18,018 nt of DNA from Hyphomicrobiaceae bacterium (GTDB lineage Bacteria > Pseudomonadota > Alphaproteobacteria > Rhizobiales > Hyphomicrobiaceae). The stretch is from assembly GCA_020442225.1 (NCBI GenBank), contig JAGRKR010000042.1, forward strand, positions 1-18,018. Direction: 5' to 3'. Position numbers and translations under genes: made by a program. The notes below the pieces were generated by a model, which was not told the origin of the DNA, did no database searches, and saw only the letters and a list, made by a program, of their open reading frames with translations. Within the stretch, counting starts at the first letter, position 1. Every line of letters begins with the position of its first letter. Positions 1-7,091 of this stretch are shown piece by piece.

Positions 1-246
1 GAAGACCATGGCGATATCCCGGTCCGCCGGCTCGAGCCGGTTGACGAGGCGGTCGCCGATATGGATCTCGCCCGCGCTGATCTCCTCGAGCCCGGCGATC
101 ATGCGCAGGAGCGTTGATTTCCCGCAGCCGGACGGCCCGACGAGCACGATGAACTCGCCATCCGCGATCGCGAGATCGACGCCGCGGATCGCCACCACAC
201 CGTTGGGGTAGACCTTGTGGACGTCGTTGATCTTGAGCTCTGCCAT
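1..246 (-). CDS. ugpC: Glycerol-3-phosphate ABC importer ATPase UgpC (5' part only)
   Basis: This is the first 82 codons of an ABC ATPase; the reading frame runs off the window at base 1. The start ATG gives [16 protein letters not shown], then a Walker A motif GPSGCGKST at residues 37-45 and the following [16 protein letters not shown] segment, all typical of the MalK/UgpC carbohydrate-type importer ATPases. The Q-loop, signature, Walker B and C-terminal OB-type regulatory domain lie outside the window. It starts 34 bases after ugpE stops and is the last visible gene of the ugpBAEC run, so it should energise the UgpAE permease at the inner face of the membrane. The ribosome site is weak. The substrate assignment rests on the neighbours; by sequence alone it could serve any CUT1-type sugar importer. 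Confidence 0.88.
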   Translation of the reverse strand, partial: MAELKINDVHKVYPNGVVAIRGVDLAIADGEFIVLVGPSGCGKSTLLRMIAGLEEISAGEIHIGDRLVNRLEPADRDIAMVF

Positions 247-280
247 GTCGTGCTCGCTGCGCTGGACTGACGATGTCTTG

Positions 281-1135
281 CTATTTCTCGATCTCGACGA
301 GGCCCTTCACGAAGAGCTTCTGCATGACCACGACGACGATGACCGGCGGCAAGAGCGCCAGGATCACGGATGCCATCACCATCGGCCATTGCGGATCGGT
401 GTCTGCGACGTTGATCATGCGCTGAATGCCCATGACGATCGTGAGGTACTGCTTGTCGGTCGTCATGAGCAGTGGCCAGAGGTACTGGTTCCAGCCGAAC
501 GTGAACATGATGACGAAGAGCGCCGCGAGGTTGGTGCGCGACAGCGGGAACAGGATGTCCTTGAGGAAGCGCAGCGGGCCGGCCCCGTCGATGCGGGCGG
601 CCTCGGCGATCTCGTCCGGCACGGACAGGAAGAACTGGCGGAAGAGAAACGTCGCCGTCGCCGAGGCGATGAGCGGAATGGACAGCCCGGCGTAGCTGTT
701 CAGCATGCCCAGGTCCGAGACGACCTTGAAGGTCGGGAGAATGCGCACCTCGACCGGCAGCATGAGCGTGATGAAGATGGTCCAGAAGACCAGCATGCGG
801 AAGCGGAAGCGGAAATAGACGATGGCAAAGGCTGCGATGAAGGAGATCGCGATTTTGCCGATGGCAACGGTGAGCGCCATGATGAGGCTGTTCATCATCA
901 TGCGCCCGACAGATACGCCGCCGGCAGCGGGATTGACGATGCCGGAGCTGAAGACGCTGGCGTAGTTGTGGAAGAATTGCGAGCCCGGCCACATCGGGAT
1001 CGGCGCCGTCATCAGGTCCTCGGCGCGGTGGGTGGACGCCACGAAAGTCACCCAGATCGGCAGCACGACCAGGATCACGCCGGCTACGAGGACCGCATGG
1101 GAGAAAAAGGTCAGCCAGGGGCGGTTTTCGACCAT
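281..1135 (-). CDS. ugpE: Glycerol-3-phosphate ABC importer permease UgpE
   Basis: A 284-residue inner-membrane permease, close to the usual UgpE length of about 281. The N-terminal hydrophobic helix ([22 protein letters not shown]) is followed by several more membrane segments. The cytoplasmic EAA loop is clear: [21 protein letters not shown], around residues 187-207, which docks on the ATPase. I chose the start at 1135, although the frame stays open to 1642, because the shorter form begins like known UgpE proteins. It also has AAGGTGG seven bases upstream, and its ATG shares one base with the ugpA stop (TGATG), which indicates translational coupling. It should pair with UgpA to form the channel for sn-glycerol-3-phosphate and glycerophosphodiesters. 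The family is certain; the exact substrate is inferred from ugpB and phoD next door. Confidence 0.93.
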   Translation of the reverse strand: MVENRPWLTFFSHAVLVAGVILVVLPIWVTFVASTHRAEDLMTAPIPMWPGSQFFHNYASVFSSGIVNPAAGGVSVGRMMMNSLIMALTVAIGKIAISFIAAFAIVYFRFRFRMLVFWTIFITLMLPVEVRILPTFKVVSDLGMLNSYAGLSIPLIASATATFLFRQFFLSVPDEIAEAARIDGAGPLRFLKDILFPLSRTNLAALFVIMFTFGWNQYLWPLLMTTDKQYLTIVMGIQRMINVADTDPQWPMVMASVILALLPPVIVVVVMQKLFVKGLVEIEK

Positions 1136-2016
1136 CAGTATTCCACCTTGCGCTCGATGTAGCGGAACTGCACGACCGTCAGCGTGATGACGATGGCCAT
1201 CAGCACCACCGACTGCGCCGCCGACGAGCCGAGGTCGAGGCCGATGAAGCCGTCGTTGAAGACCTTGTACACCAGGAAATCGGTCGCCTTGTTCGGCCCG
1301 CCGCTGGTGGTCGCGTGCACGATGCCGAAGGTGTCGAAGAAGGCATAGACGATGTTGACGACGAGCAGGAAGAACGTGGTCGGCGAGAGCAGCGGGAACA
1401 CGATCGTCCAGAAGCGCTTGCCGGGCCCTGCACCGTCGATCGCGGCCGCCTCGATCAGCGAGCGTGGGATGGCTTGCAGGCCCGCGAGGAAGAACAGGAA
1501 ATTGTAGCTGATCTGCTTCCACACGGCCGCGATGGTCACCAGGATGAAGGCGTCGTTGCCGCTGAGCAGGTGGTTCCAGTCGTAGCCGAGCGATTGCAGG
1601 ACATAGGCGATGATGCCGATGCGCGGATTGAAGAGGAACCACCAGAGCGCGCCGGCGACGACCGGGGCAACCGCGTAGGGCAGGATCAGCAGCGTCTTAT
1701 AGCCCGTGGCGCCGCGGATGATGCGGTCCGCCATGACCGCGAAGAGCAGCGACAGCCCCATCGACAAAGCGGCGACACAGAACCCGAAGATCGCCGTGAT
1801 CTGGAAGGAGGCGAGGTAGTCTTCGTCGGAGAAGAGCCGCGTGAAATTCTCCCCCCACACGAACCGCGAGGAGAGGCCGAACGGATCCTCGATCAGCAGG
1901 GACTGGTAGAGCGCCTGGCTCGCCGGCCAGACGAAGAACACGAGCGTGATGACGAGCTGCGGCAGGACCAGCAGCCATGGCAGCAATTGTCCGTTGAAGG
2001 TGGTGCGCTTGTGCAT
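1135..2016 (-). CDS. ugpA: Glycerol-3-phosphate ABC importer permease UgpA
   Basis: A 293-residue inner-membrane permease (E. coli UgpA is 295). From the chosen start it reads [20 protein letters not shown], the normal UgpA/MalF-like beginning with the first membrane helix. Later it shows the EAA loop [21 protein letters not shown] and ends with RYIERKVEY. The frame is open to 2085, but the extra 23 residues are proline- and glycine-rich and do not resemble the family, so I placed the start at 2016. The ribosome site is poor, and a perfect hairpin lies just upstream (2036-2055), so expression probably depends on readthrough from ugpB. The stop overlaps the ugpE start by one base. Partner of UgpE and UgpC. 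Confidence 0.93.
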   Translation of the reverse strand: MHKRTTFNGQLLPWLLVLPQLVITLVFFVWPASQALYQSLLIEDPFGLSSRFVWGENFTRLFSDEDYLASFQITAIFGFCVAALSMGLSLLFAVMADRIIRGATGYKTLLILPYAVAPVVAGALWWFLFNPRIGIIAYVLQSLGYDWNHLLSGNDAFILVTIAAVWKQISYNFLFFLAGLQAIPRSLIEAAAIDGAGPGKRFWTIVFPLLSPTTFFLLVVNIVYAFFDTFGIVHATTSGGPNKATDFLVYKVFNDGFIGLDLGSSAAQSVVLMAIVITLTVVQFRYIERKVEY

Positions 2017-2035
2017 CGTGCCCGATACGAGATGG

Positions 2036-2055
2036 TCGGGCGGACATCCGCCCGA
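2036..2055 (-). other. Perfect hairpin between ugpB and ugpA
   Basis: TCGGGCGGA and TCCGCCCGA form perfectly complementary 9-base arms separated by only CA, so the RNA would fold as about an 8-bp GC-rich stem with a four-base loop. It sits 20 bases upstream of the ugpA start and has no T run, so it is not a classical terminator. In binding-protein transport operons such structures often protect the upstream binding-protein message or throttle the permease genes. That role here is inference. Confidence 0.55.
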
Positions 2056-2137
2056 CGGAGGGTATGAGGTCGAGGGGGCCGGCAATCCGCATCGCGCGGA
2101 CCACCGGTTGCCGAAGGTGATGAGACGGCGGGCGTGC

Positions 2138-2162
2138 CGGCGGGCTCAGATGAAACCCGCCG
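2138..2162 (-). other. Stem-loop just after ugpB
   Basis: CGGCGGG (2138-2144) and CCCGCCG (2156-2162) form a 7-bp GC stem with an 11-base loop, about 18 bases beyond the ugpB stop in the direction of transcription. A second CGGCGGG at 2126-2132 could pair with the same partner, giving two alternative folds. There is no T tract. It is probably an mRNA-stabilising or attenuating structure rather than a full terminator. Confidence 0.4.
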
Positions 2163-2180
2163 TTCACGCATCGTAACGGG

Positions 2181-3503
2181 CTACTTGATCGAGGCCTCGA
2201 AGCGGCGCAGCAGCGCGTTGCCCTTCTGGACCGCGGTGTCGAGAGCCTCCTTGGCGCTCTTCTTGCCGGACCAGACCGCCTCGAGCTCCGAGTTGATGAT
2301 GTCTCGGATCTGCACGAAGTTGCCGAGCCGGAGCCCCTTGGAGTTCGGCGTCGGCGGCTTGCCGGTCATCTGCAGGATCGAGACGTCCGTGCCGGGATTG
2401 CGCGTGTAGAAGCCTTGGCTCTTGGTCAGCTCGTAGGCGGCCCGGGTGATGGGCAGGTAGCCCGTGGCCTGATGCCAGTCCGCCTGGACCTTGGCGCTGG
2501 AGAGATAGTTGAAGAACGCCGCCACGCCCTTGTAGGACGCATCGGAATGGCCGCGCAGAACCCACAGCGTCGCCCCGCCGATGATCGAGTTCTGGGGAGC
2601 GCCCTTGACGTCGGGCCAGTAGGGGAGCTGACCCACGCCGAATTCGAAGCCCTTGGCGTTGGCCTTGATGCCGGCGTAAGCGGCCGACGAGTTCATGTAC
2701 ATCGCGCATTCCTGCGTATAGAACTTCGGCGCGGCGTCGCTACGGCGTCCGCCGTAGTCGAAGATCTTCGTCTTCAGCCACTTCGCGAGCTGGTCGATGT
2801 GGCGGACATGCTGCGGGCTGTTGAACGTGAACGTGGTGTCGAAGCCGTCGAAACCGTTCGAGCGCGTGGAAAACGGCAGATTGTGCCAAGCCGAGAAGTT
2901 CTCGAGCTGCACCCAGGACTGCCAGCCGGTCGTGAAGCCGCACTTGTAGCCGGCGGCCTGCAGCTTCTTGGCAAAGGCCTCGAGCTCGGGCCAGGTCTTC
3001 GGCGGCTTTGCGGGGTCGAGGCCGGCTTTCTTGAAGGCCGTCTTGTTGTAATAGAGCACAGGTGTCGAGCTGTTGAACGGCATCGACAGCATGTTGCCCT
3101 TGCTGTCCGAATAGTAGCCCGTCACGGCGCTCAGGTAGGTCGACTGATCGAAAGGCAGCTTGCTCTTGGCCATCAGCTCGAAGACGGGATAGATGGCGCC
3201 CTTGGCCGACATCATGGAGGCGGTGCCGACCTCGAAGACCTGCACGATATGCGGCGGCTTCTTGGCGCGGAAGGCGGCAATGGCGCTCGTCATGGTCTCC
3301 GTGTAGTTGCCCTTGTAGACGGGCACCACGACGTAGTCCTTTTGCGAAGCGTTGAATCCCTTGGCGATCGCGTCGACCTTTTCGCCGAGCTTGCCGCCCA
3401 TGGCGTGCCACCACTGGATCTCCGTCGCGGCTTTGGCCGTGGTGACGGAACCGATCGACAGCGCGGCAGCGATGGCGGTCGGAATGAGCAATGCCTTCCT
3501 CAT
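2181..3503 (-). CDS. ugpB: Glycerol-3-phosphate periplasmic binding protein UgpB
   Basis: A 440-residue exported solute-binding protein (E. coli UgpB is 438). A Sec signal peptide covers about residues 1-25 (MRKALLIPTAIAAALSIGS...), with cleavage likely after AKA. The mature protein begins ATEIQWWHAMGGKLGEKVDAIAKGFN, the characteristic UgpB opening in which the WWHAM region contributes to ligand binding, and later shows the family segment GATLWVLRGHSDASYKGVAAFFNYLSS. The frame is open to 3602, but the start at 3503 has the signal peptide and a strong ribosome site, GGGGAGGAAAC directly before the ATG. It captures glycerol-3-phosphate or glycerophosphodiesters in the periplasm for UgpAE. It lies 104 bases after phoD and precedes ugpA by 164 bases of hairpin-rich sequence. 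Identification is firm; ligand identity is by family. Confidence 0.95.
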   Translation of the reverse strand: MRKALLIPTAIAAALSIGSVTTAKAATEIQWWHAMGGKLGEKVDAIAKGFNASQKDYVVVPVYKGNYTETMTSAIAAFRAKKPPHIVQVFEVGTASMMSAKGAIYPVFELMAKSKLPFDQSTYLSAVTGYYSDSKGNMLSMPFNSSTPVLYYNKTAFKKAGLDPAKPPKTWPELEAFAKKLQAAGYKCGFTTGWQSWVQLENFSAWHNLPFSTRSNGFDGFDTTFTFNSPQHVRHIDQLAKWLKTKIFDYGGRRSDAAPKFYTQECAMYMNSSAAYAGIKANAKGFEFGVGQLPYWPDVKGAPQNSIIGGATLWVLRGHSDASYKGVAAFFNYLSSAKVQADWHQATGYLPITRAAYELTKSQGFYTRNPGTDVSILQMTGKPPTPNSKGLRLGNFVQIRDIINSELEAVWSGKKSAKEALDTAVQKGNALLRRFEASIK

Positions 3504-3556
3504 GTTTCCTCCCCGAATATTGGAGCTCGATGGCTGGCGAGCCCGCTTTTCCGAAC

Positions 3557-3604
3557 AAGTGTCGGGTTCGCCCGCCTCGTTCCTAGCGGCACTGTGCGAC
3601 ACTT
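3557..3604 (-). other. 8-bp inverted repeat between phoD and ugpB
   Basis: AAGTGTCG (3557-3564) and CGACACTT (3597-3604) are exact inverted copies separated by 32 bases. In the transcribed direction the first arm starts three bases after the phoD stop. It could be a long-loop RNA structure closing phoD or a protein-binding dyad upstream of ugpB; there is no T run to call it an intrinsic terminator. The gap between the genes is 104 bases and no clear -35/-10 pair was recognised in it. Confidence 0.35.
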
Positions 3605-3607
3605 CTG

Positions 3608-5182
3608 CTATCGTTTCAAAGCCTGAATTCGCGGCGTGCCGGCTGCTACTTGGAAAGACGCAATGCTTTCACCGGCCGAATTGGGGTCGCGAACGTCCTT
3701 GACCGCCCGCATGTCCACCTGAAGCTGCCGGGCATCGAGCGTGCATCGGAGATAGCCCCTCCGGCGACCTTCGGCAAACAGAAGGTGCGGGTTCTTCGGC
3801 CGCCAGGCGGCGGGCTCGTCGGCGCGGGCCCTGAAGGCGGTGACGGAGCTGGCGACGAACTCGGTGGCGACCGCCGGCGCGCGGGGGTCGTCGAAGTCGC
3901 GCTTGAGTTCGGCCGCCGCGAAGGCATGAATGTCGCCACCGAGGAACACGCTGTTTCGGGCGCCACCGGGGCCGACTTGAGTCAGCAATCGTCGACGGGC
4001 TGCGGGGTAGCCGTCCCAGGGATCGTTGGAGAAGCGTGGCCCCTTGCCGCTGTCGCGATCGATCTTTGCCACGATCGTGGTCTGCACCAGCAGGTTCCAG
4101 GCGCTGCGGGAGGCGCGCAGGCGCCCGGCCAGCCAGCGCTCCTGCCTGGCCCCGAGCATCGTCCGGCGCTCGGCTGTCAGCTCGGGACAGGGCGCCACCG
4201 ACCGGCTGCCGCCCCGGTGCGAGGGATTGCAGGCCTGCGGGCTCCGGTACTGGCGGCAATCGAGCATGAACAGCGTGGCGAGCGCGCCGTACTCGAGGTG
4301 ACGGTAGAGGTCGAGGTCGCTGCCGCGCGGTCGGGCGGCCGGCCTCAGCGGCATGTGCTCATAGAAGGCGCGATAGGCGTCGGCCCGACGCTTCAGGAAG
4401 AACGCGCGCGGATGCAGGTGCTGCGATTGTGCGTTGGCGTAATCGTTTTCGACCTCGTGGTCGTCCCAGATGACGAGCCAGGGTGCCGAAGCATGGCTCG
4501 CCTGCAGGAGGGGGTCGCTCTTGTAGAGCGCGTAGCGGGCGCGGTACTCGTCGAGCGTCGTCGGGATCGATGCGTTGTGGCGCCGGACGGGGTTCGGGCT
4601 GCCGCCGCCGCGCTCGTAGATGTAGTCGCCGACGAACACTACGAAATCGTTGCGCTCCTCGGCGATCAGCCGATGCGCGGCGAAGTGGCCGTGTTCGTAG
4701 TGCTGGCACGAGGCGACGGCAAAGCGTGCGCGACCGGCGGGGGCCTCGCGGTGCGGGAAGGTGCGCGTGCGTCCCACCGGGCTGCGGTGACCCAGGGCCT
4801 CGAAGCGGTACCAGTAGAAGCGGTCGGGCTCCAGCCCATCGACGACGACATGGACCGCATGGGCATTGTCGGGATCGGCGCTCGCCGTGCCATGGCGGAC
4901 CGGGCGGAGCAGGGCCTCGTCGGCAAAGACGGACCATCGTACGTCGATGCGGCCGGCCGGCGGCTCCTCCACCGGCAGCATGAGGCGGGTCCACAGGACG
5001 ACGCTCCGCGCATCGGGGTCGCCCGAGGCGACGCCGAGCGTGAAGGGCGTATCGGCGAGGCGCGCCTCGGATCTCGTGACGAGCGATGGTAGCAGCGCGA
5101 AGGCTGCGGTTCCGGTGAGCACCGTGCGGCGTGAGACATCGCCGCGAATGCGGGCTGGCGGGTGACGGACCGTCTTGACCAT
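3608..5182 (-). CDS. phoD: Tat-exported alkaline phosphatase/phosphodiesterase, PhoD family
   Basis: A 524-residue secreted metallophosphoesterase that releases phosphate from phosphate mono- and diesters outside the cytoplasm. The N-terminus has a twin-arginine signal, SRRTVLTG (residues 17-24), followed by a short hydrophobic stretch. Then come the PhoD N-terminal module (TLGVASGDPDARSVVLWTRL, residues 48-67) and the metal-site motifs of the catalytic domain: VASCQHYEHG (156-165), VGDYIYERGG (184-193), WDDHEVENDYAN (239-250) and LGGDIHAF (414-421). Family members use such Cys, Asp, Tyr and His residues to hold Fe and Ca. The start at 5182 keeps the Tat signal near the N-terminus and has CAGGGA about 11 bases upstream; an in-frame ATG at 5194 is possible, while extension to 5434 would overlap the next gene. 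The neighbouring ugp genes fit phosphate or glycerophosphodiester scavenging. Confidence 0.92.
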   Translation of the reverse strand: MVKTVRHPPARIRGDVSRRTVLTGTAAFALLPSLVTRSEARLADTPFTLGVASGDPDARSVVLWTRLMLPVEEPPAGRIDVRWSVFADEALLRPVRHGTASADPDNAHAVHVVVDGLEPDRFYWYRFEALGHRSPVGRTRTFPHREAPAGRARFAVASCQHYEHGHFAAHRLIAEERNDFVVFVGDYIYERGGGSPNPVRRHNASIPTTLDEYRARYALYKSDPLLQASHASAPWLVIWDDHEVENDYANAQSQHLHPRAFFLKRRADAYRAFYEHMPLRPAARPRGSDLDLYRHLEYGALATLFMLDCRQYRSPQACNPSHRGGSRSVAPCPELTAERRTMLGARQERWLAGRLRASRSAWNLLVQTTIVAKIDRDSGKGPRFSNDPWDGYPAARRRLLTQVGPGGARNSVFLGGDIHAFAAAELKRDFDDPRAPAVATEFVASSVTAFRARADEPAAWRPKNPHLLFAEGRRRGYLRCTLDARQLQVDMRAVKDVRDPNSAGESIASFQVAAGTPRIQALKR

Positions 5183-5216
5183 GGCGTACTGCATCCCTGG
5201 CGCGTTTGTCGGTGGC

Positions 5217-5233
5217 CTCCCGAAACGCGGGAG
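5217..5233 (-). other. Small hairpin in the phoD leader
   Basis: CTCCCG (5217-5222) and CGGGAG (5228-5233) pair across AAACG, about 35 bases upstream of the phoD start. The 139-base gap between the S41 peptidase gene and phoD otherwise shows no recognisable promoter and no Pho-box-like repeat. The hairpin may be incidental in DNA this rich in G+C. Confidence 0.25.
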
Positions 5234-5321
5234 TGTGAGCCAGCGGCTCGACGGCGGCGCTTGGCGCTGCCATCTCGACCGATCGCACGCTAATGCACTG
5301 CCGCAGCGGCGGCCAGGGCCA

Positions 5322-7091
5322 TTACTTCGGAGCAGGGGCGGGCGCAGCAGGGGCCGCGGGCGGTGGACTTGCCGGTTGCGAGACGGCCAGCAGGGCGAGG
5401 GCCCGCTCGAGCACGGGATCGGCGCCGGCGGCATAGGCCAGCGGGCGCTCGACGACGAGGTCGGGCGCGACGCCGCGCCCCTCGAGAACGACGCCCGCGA
5501 TGTCGATCCGCTGGATGGGAAGATAGAGCAGGCTACCGTCCGGCAGCGGGTAGAGTCGGCTGCCGATGACGGCCTTGGCGGTCGTCGTGCCGATGATCCG
5601 GCCGAGCTTGGCGTTGCGGAACATCTGCGCGAAGACCTCGCCGGCGCTTCGCGTGTGGTGGTCGATGAGCAGCACGATGCGATCTCGCGCCCAGCTCCTG
5701 GCGGGCCCGTCGTTCGCGGTCAGCAACGCCATGTAGCGCCTGACCGTGCCGAGGTTGCCGCCGATGGCGCCGCGGGCATCGATGATCAGGGCTTCGGCCT
5801 TTTCGGCCTGCAGGCGAACGAGCGCGGATTCGAAGGCATCGCCGGCAAGGCGGCCGACGGAGGACCAGACGCGGAAGTAGCCGATCCGGCGGCCGGAGCG
5901 CTCGACGATGCGTACGCTCTTGCCCGTGGCGTCCCGGAACGCCTCGTGCGGAACGAGGCCCTTGACGGCGACCTCCTTCTCCGCGACGGCGCCCCCGGCG
6001 CTGCGCCGGATGCCGATGCGGACGGACGTGCCGACCTTGTCGCGGAAGACCCGCACGGGTGTGAACGGCTGACCGTCCACATGCACGATCTCGTCGCCGT
6101 AGCGCAGGCCGGCAACGTCAGCCGCCGCCCCCTCGAGCAGGCTGTCGACATAGTGGCGACCCTCGACGGTCTTCACGAAGGCGCCGATGCTCGGCAACGG
6201 CAATGGAAGGTCGCCGTGGGTCGCCTTGACGAGGGCGTGGACCGGCAGGCTCCCCCGGAAGACATCGACGAGCAGGTAATAGAAAACGTCGTCTGGCGTG
6301 TAGAGCCCGGTGTGGGAGCGCTCGATGCGAGCGAGATCCTGATTGACGAGTGCCGCGAACGCGCTGGCAGTGCGTGCGGCAAGGACCCTGGCCCGGTGCT
6401 TCGGGTCGGGCTCCGTCCAGCTTTTGGCGATGAGATGGAGGCGGTCGTAGAAGCGCTGATAGGTCAGGTTGCGCGCCATGTCGTAGATGCGTGCGTTCAG
6501 GTCGGCGCTGCGCGGGGCGAGCGGATCGGGAAAGCGCGGCGTGGGCCAGGCCAGCGCGGCCGGCAGCTTCAGGGCGCTGCGCTCGGCGGCGGCGAGGTGA
6601 GAGCCGTCGGCGCAGACACTGAGAGCGGGTGCGCACGCGATGTTGTTTCTCGAGCAGATGCCGTTGACCGCCGATCGCGCCGCATCCAGCGTCTTGCCGT
6701 CTTCCCAGTACCAGCGTTTCCGGTCCTTGTCTTCGAAGGCATAGGCGGCACAGTTCCGCTTGGGCAACGAGAGCACGATGTGCAGATCGCAGGCCTCGCC
6801 CTTCGATCGTGCGAAACAGTCGCGTTGCGCCGCGGCAACTGCGTCGAGCGCCGAACCGTACCCGAAGGCCGGGATGAATTGCGCATCGCCAAGCAGGTAA
6901 ACGGCGAGATGCAGCGACTGCGAGGGGACTTCGGATGGCGTCCTGGCGGTGGCCTTCGCCGCCGGCAGGGCAAGCAGTGCACTGGCCAGCAGGGCGGCAA
7001 GCCCGCGCTTGGTGAAAGTGCTCACGACGATGCTTATGTCGACGATGCTCATGTCTCTGCCATCCAGGACAATGACGCCGCCTTCGATCAC
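5322..7091 (-). CDS. Exported S41-family serine peptidase with PDZ and N-terminal DUF4189-like cysteine domain
   Basis: A 589-residue protein. It has a signal peptide (hydrophobic stretch LAALLASALLALPAAKATA, about residues 31-49). A six-cysteine region follows at residues 92-160 (C92, C101, C114, C146, C153, C160), whose layout (AxxxAxxxC...C...NCAAYAF...WYWEDGKTLDAA...C...C...VC) resembles DUF4189. A helical linker leads to a PDZ-like segment (about 303-350, YGDEIVHVDGQPFTPV) and the S41 catalytic domain. The likely nucleophile is Ser482 in TRSAGE and the likely base Lys506 in GTTTAK, with the usual spacing of about 25. The tail is Pro/Ala-rich. It is probably periplasmic. The start at 7091 overlaps the lysR stop as ATGA; an ATG at 7052 would give a shorter N-region and is a real alternative. 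Family and active site are clear; the substrate is unknown. Confidence 0.85.
   Translation of the reverse strand: MIEGGVIVLDGRDMSIVDISIVVSTFTKRGLAALLASALLALPAAKATARTPSEVPSQSLHLAVYLLGDAQFIPAFGYGSALDAVAAAQRDCFARSKGEACDLHIVLSLPKRNCAAYAFEDKDRKRWYWEDGKTLDAARSAVNGICSRNNIACAPALSVCADGSHLAAAERSALKLPAALAWPTPRFPDPLAPRSADLNARIYDMARNLTYQRFYDRLHLIAKSWTEPDPKHRARVLAARTASAFAALVNQDLARIERSHTGLYTPDDVFYYLLVDVFRGSLPVHALVKATHGDLPLPLPSIGAFVKTVEGRHYVDSLLEGAAADVAGLRYGDEIVHVDGQPFTPVRVFRDKVGTSVRIGIRRSAGGAVAEKEVAVKGLVPHEAFRDATGKSVRIVERSGRRIGYFRVWSSVGRLAGDAFESALVRLQAEKAEALIIDARGAIGGNLGTVRRYMALLTANDGPARSWARDRIVLLIDHHTRSAGEVFAQMFRNAKLGRIIGTTTAKAVIGSRLYPLPDGSLLYLPIQRIDIAGVVLEGRGVAPDLVVERPLAYAAGADPVLERALALLAVSQPASPPPAAPAAPAPAPK
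7026..7055. repeat. 15-bp tandem direct repeat near the S41 peptidase start
   Basis: GACGATGCTTATGTC (7026-7040) is followed at once by GACGATGCTCATGTC (7041-7055), two tandem copies differing at one base. On the minus strand they encode the repeated DMSIV/DISIV pentapeptide ahead of the signal peptide. The single difference creates the second possible start codon (ATG, beginning at 7052) in one copy, where the other copy has ATA. Confidence 0.8.

Noticed and set aside
1136..1642. Upstream extension of the ugpE frame
   Set aside because: It lies inside ugpA in another frame, is rich in His and Arg, and the TGATG junction with a good ribosome site supports the start at 1135.
3504..3607. Possible Pho box from GTGTCGC and GTGCCGC near the phoD stop
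   Set aside because: The two heptamers are spaced 10 rather than 11 bases apart and match CTGTCAT poorly; this is not enough to call a PhoB site.
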